In this document: positions 43,459 to 46,551 of the stretch, in pieces
Layout: each line of letters begins with the position of its first letter
How positions within the stretch are numbered: position 1 is the first letter of the stretch
Assembly: GCA_034506315.1 (NCBI GenBank)
Contig: JAPDPT010000022.1
Location: 1-46,551 of the forward strand
Direction of reading: 5' to 3'
DNA from: a candidate division KSB1 bacterium
GTDB lineage: Bacteria > Zhuqueibacterota > Zhuqueibacteria > Oleimicrobiales > Geothermoviventaceae
Length of the DNA stretch: 46,551 nt
Notes under the pieces: generated by a model
What the model was told of the DNA's origin: nothing
Seen by the model: the letters and a program-made list of their open reading frames with translations, nothing else
The model's database searches: none
Made by a program: the position numbers and the translations under genes

Positions 43459-43585
43459 CCTGCTTCCTCCCGCGAACAGTCAGCTTCATCCTCGGGCTGC
43501 ACGAGCACCCCCTCCGCTGCGGCCGTCCCGTGGGAATCGGTAGCTGCGGCTGCCCGCCGATCCCACGTTAGCCCCTCCCTCCGGA

Positions 43586-46551
43586 CTACCGTTCCTTGCG
43601 CGGGAAGGGCGGAGCCTCGGGCAATTCTGCGGCCTTTTCTTTCAATGCGGCGAGGATCGTCTCCACCGCCTTCTCAAGCTGAGGATCGCGGCCCTGGAGC
43701 CAGTCGGCAGGCTCGATATCCACCTCGATATCCGGTTCCGCACCGTGGTTTTCGACAATCCAATGACCTTGAAAGTCGTAGAAACCCACGTTAGGTTGGG
43801 TGAGGATTCCGCCGTCCACGAGCGGGATTACATTGATGATCCCGATGAGGCCGCCCCATGTCCTCTTCCCGATCACCTTGCCCAGGTTTCTGGCCCTGTA
43901 GTGCTCGGTGAACAGCTCGCCGTCGGAGCCGGTGTTCTCGTTGATGAGGGCCACGGTGGGACCCGCAAAGCTCACCATGGGAAAACGCATTGGGTGGAAA
44001 TCGCGGCTCTTTACGCCAAAGACCAGCTGGCGTTCCAGCTTGTCGATGACGAAGTAATTGGTGAATCCACCTCCGTTGTATCGGACGTCAATAATGAGCC
44101 CTTTCTTGTACTTGTTGGCTTTGAACTCGCGTTCGAAGGCTGCCAGCCCTGCCCGGTCCATGTCGGGAAGGTGAAGGTAGCCCACCTCGCCCTTTGTTCT
44201 CTCCTCTACGTAGCGGCGGTTTCTCTCCACCCAATCCAGCCTGCGGAGAGCGGTCTCGCTGCTCACGGTCTTCACTCGGTAGATACGTGCGCCTTGGCGT
44301 CGGGGAACACTGTTGACCGTGATCTCCACCTCCCGATTGGCCTTTCCCACAAGGTGTTTCAGGTAGTCTTCGTCCGTCCTGACCTCGACGCCGTCGATGC
44401 TCAGCAGATAGTCACCTGGCCTTACGTCGACATTAGGCGGGGCCAGGGGGGCGCGGTACTCCGGCTCCCAGCTCGATCCGCGGAGAATCCGCACAAAGCG
44501 GTAGTAGCCCGAAGCCGGGTCAGGCCTGAGGTCGGCGCCGAGCAGCCCAGTGCCCTCCGGACGCGCCTCGAAAGGCACGTTGTCCTCGCCCCCGAACACG
44601 TAGCAATGGGAAGCGACCACCTCCCCTACCATCTCTGAGAGCAGGGCCGTCAGGTCGCGCCGCGTTTCGATATACGGAAGAAACTGGGCGTAGCGATGGC
44701 GGATGGCTTCCCAGTCCACGCCATGCATCCCGGGATCGTAGAAGAAGTCGCGGTACCAGCGCCACGCCTCCTCGAAGATCTGGCGCCACTCGGCCTGCAG
44801 GTCCAGGCGCATTGATAGCCGATCCAGGTCGACGGCTCCGTCTCCGACCTTAGCTTCGGCCAGACGTTCGCAGCTCAGAACACCCAACTTGGTCCCGCTC
44901 CGGTAGGCCAAATAGTCCCCCTTGAGGTTCAGCCGGAAGGAGCCAATCCCGTCCAGCACTTTGGTCGTCTTTTTCGAAGCCAGGTCGAATCCCTTGAGCC
45001 AGTAGTCCTGGACTCCAGCGGGGTTGAAGAACTCTTCGATGCCCGGGAAGCCGAATTCGTCCTTGCCTCGGACGAAGAGCTTGTTCTTTCCCGCCTGCAG
45101 CACCACGTAATTGGCTGCCGGGATCGGCACCTGGAAGATTCGACCGGCGATGCCTTCCCAGTCGATGCGGAAGCTGTCGGCGGGTACCGCACGAGTGCGC
45201 GATCCTTCATCGGCATCGAAGGGCGGCTCCTCCCCACTGCGCAAGGCCACCAGGTATACCCGCGTCATGGGGCTAATGATGTAGTTGTCTTCCGATGGGT
45301 CCATCGTCGGGTTGAAATGGCGCTGGCTCAGAAAGTACAGGTAGCGGCCATTGGCGTCGAAAGCGGGCGAGAAATCGTCGAAGCGGTCGTCCGTCAACCG
45401 GCGAATATCCCCCGTCCTTACGTCGTAGAGGAACACACTGCTGTTTAGGTTGGCGTCCACTTTCGAGTAAGCGAGCCAGCGACCATCGGGCGACCACGAG
45501 TAATCACTGATCTCCCAGTAGAACTCGTAGTCTTTTTGCTGCCGGCAGCGATCTACCTTGACGAGCTTCTTCGACTCCACCTCGACGAGGAAGAGATTAT
45601 AGTCCTTGTCGCCGAAAGCCAGGTACCGGCCGTCCGGAGACCACACAAGGTGATAGGGCTGGCCGCGCAGGTTCTTGGTAAGCGGATCCCATTCGCCACC
45701 CTGGGCGGGGACTCGGTAGAGCTGATAGTCCCCGGTCCGGTCCGAGAAGAACGCAACCCATTTCCCGTCTGGCGACCATGCGGGGTAGCGTTCGCGGGCC
45801 CCTTGCGTTTGGGTCAGGTTGCGCCATTCCCCGTTGTCGTCTTTTGCGACGACGTAGATATCGCCGCGCGCTTCCAGGGCCAGCCATTTCCCGTCGGGGG
45901 AGACGTCGTAGTCGCCCAGGTGTTTGGCCGGCTTTACCTCCCTCGGCCTGGACATCCAGCGCTCCGAGGGCACTTCAATGGAAAGGCGGTGCTCCCGCCC
46001 TGTGCTGGGGTCGTAGATCCAGAGGGCCCCTCCGCACTCATAGACGATGCGTTTTCCGTCCGTCTCAGGGGCATACACCGGAAAGTCCCGATGCTGGGTG
46101 TGACGCACGACCTGCCCCGTAGCGGGATCGAGGCTAAAGAGGTTGTTCACCCCCGTTTCCCGATCGGAGATGAAGTAGATCCGGTTCCCCACCCACATGG
46201 GATGGCGGTCGATGCCTTCGTAGTCCGTGAGCCTCCGGAACAGATTCGACGAGCCATCGAACAGCCAAATATCCTGAGCCTGACCGCCTTTGTAGCGCTT
46301 CCAGTTGCGGAATTCGCCCCACTGACGATTGAAAGCGATGCGCTGACCATCGGGAGAAAAGGAGAGATAGCAGGCAGGTCCGAGGGGCAAGGCCTCTGGG
46401 TAGCCGCCATCCGGCGACACTTTGTAGGCGAGCGGCCCCCCGTAACCGACGTCGCGCCATGACACGAATACGACGTAGCGACCGTCCGGGGTCCAGCCCT
46501 GCGCGATGTCGCGCCCGCCATGGAAGGTCAGTCGGCGCGGCTCACCCCCCT
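43586..46551 (-). CDS. tricorn-like S41 serine protease, 5' end beyond the window
   Basis: The frame remains open to the right edge, so the N-terminus is missing; about 987 residues are visible. They comprise WD40/PD40-like beta-propeller repeats (many SPDGKWLA/WSPDGRYLAF motifs, roughly the first 580 residues), a PDZ-like domain (GDYLLSIDGVEV region) and a C-terminal S41 peptidase core. The latter has SHCYVFGG, with a possible catalytic His, and NENTGSDGE, whose Ser lies about 113 residues from the C-terminus and is the predicted nucleophile. The order matches tricorn core proteases, which degrade oligopeptides. Whether there is a signal peptide cannot be seen. The coding sequence is minus strand, upstream of the GH31 gene. 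Confidence 0.93.
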   Translation of the reverse strand, partial: GGEPRRLTFHGGRDIAQGWTPDGRYVVFVSWRDVGYGGPLAYKVSPDGGYPEALPLGPACYLSFSPDGQRIAFNRQWGEFRNWKRYKGGQAQDIWLFDGSSNLFRRLTDYEGIDRHPMWVGNRIYFISDRETGVNNLFSLDPATGQVVRHTQHRDFPVYAPETDGKRIVYECGGALWIYDPSTGREHRLSIEVPSERWMSRPREVKPAKHLGDYDVSPDGKWLALEARGDIYVVAKDDNGEWRNLTQTQGARERYPAWSPDGKWVAFFSDRTGDYQLYRVPAQGGEWDPLTKNLRGQPYHLVWSPDGRYLAFGDKDYNLFLVEVESKKLVKVDRCRQQKDYEFYWEISDYSWSPDGRWLAYSKVDANLNSSVFLYDVRTGDIRRLTDDRFDDFSPAFDANGRYLYFLSQRHFNPTMDPSEDNYIISPMTRVYLVALRSGEEPPFDADEGSRTRAVPADSFRIDWEGIAGRIFQVPIPAANYVVLQAGKNKLFVRGKDEFGFPGIEEFFNPAGVQDYWLKGFDLASKKTTKVLDGIGSFRLNLKGDYLAYRSGTKLGVLSCERLAEAKVGDGAVDLDRLSMRLDLQAEWRQIFEEAWRWYRDFFYDPGMHGVDWEAIRHRYAQFLPYIETRRDLTALLSEMVGEVVASHCYVFGGEDNVPFEARPEGTGLLGADLRPDPASGYYRFVRILRGSSWEPEYRAPLAPPNVDVRPGDYLLSIDGVEVRTDEDYLKHLVGKANREVEITVNSVPRRQGARIYRVKTVSSETALRRLDWVERNRRYVEERTKGEVGYLHLPDMDRAGLAAFEREFKANKYKKGLIIDVRYNGGGFTNYFVIDKLERQLVFGVKSRDFHPMRFPMVSFAGPTVALINENTGSDGELFTEHYRARNLGKVIGKRTWGGLIGIINVIPLVDGGILTQPNVGFYDFQGHWIVENHGAEPDIEVDIEPADWLQGRDPQLEKAVETILAALKEKAAELPEAPPFPRKER

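Noticed and set aside
1-46551. Possible archaeal origin of the whole fragment, suggested by the FtsZ-like core and tricorn-like protease.
   Set aside because: Peptidoglycan transglycosylase, T9SS-type sorting domains, sigma-70 promoters and SufS/SufU are bacterial, and tricorn-like proteases are widespread in bacteria.
1-46551. Search for tRNA genes, CRISPR arrays, insertion sequences and phage genes.
   Set aside because: No T-loop motif, regularly spaced repeats, transposase or integrase motif was seen; short gaps leave little room for them. A tRNAscan or Infernal run would be the decisive check.

Overview
The window is a compact, high-GC bacterial chromosome segment with short intergenic gaps and many overlapping genes. 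Two secreted proteins end in a Por/T9SS-like C-terminal sorting domain (PNPFN motif). That domain is characteristic of the Fibrobacteres-Chlorobi-Bacteroidetes superphylum and related candidate phyla, so a deep-branching, probably uncultured member of that group is the best guess. This is inference from protein style, not a phylogeny. I recognised no rRNA, tRNA, CRISPR array or transposase. Both edges cut genes: an alpha-glucan phosphorylase on the left and a tricorn-like protease on the right.

Layout. (1) 1-8892, minus strand: an apparent operon parA-like, lytic transglycosylase, large helical protein, FtsZ-like protein, second helical protein, then alpha-glucan phosphorylase. (2) 9361-13958, plus: an SLC5-type Na+/solute symporter with a good sigma-70 promoter, two tiny membrane proteins, a DUF2157-like membrane protein and a GDYXXLXY-like partner. 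(3) 14072-18195, plus: ApbE, a Tat-exported Gfo/Idh/MocA oxidoreductase and two Tat-exported sugar isomerase/epimerase TIM barrels. (4) 18246-25951: a secreted S15/CocE-like hydrolase (minus), a secreted M14 metallopeptidase (plus) and a 1073-residue modular surface protein (plus) set between a consensus promoter and a strong intrinsic terminator. (5) 26315-33939, minus: a NhaD/CitMHS-like Na+/H+ antiporter followed by nuoJ, K, L, M, N, the membrane-arm subunits of complex I without the catalytic subunits. (6) 34393-39901, minus: sufCBDSU for Fe-S cluster assembly. (7) 40396-41362, plus: a membrane rhodanese overlapping a MauE/DoxX-like protein. (8) 41494-46551, minus: a secreted GH31 glycosidase and a tricorn-like S41 protease.

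The most unusual part is region 1. The FtsZ-like protein has archaeal-type sequence signatures in its GTPase core and a C-terminal helical extension of about 200 residues. That extension carries a module that I can also align, by eye, twice in each of the two flanking helical proteins. The module looks like a histidine phosphotransfer (HPt) four-helix bundle that has lost the phospho-accepting histidine. Together with a ParA-type ATPase lacking a ParB partner and a membrane-linked lytic transglycosylase, this suggests an undescribed filament and cell-wall positioning apparatus. All function calls come from reading the sequence and remembered family features; no database search was run.
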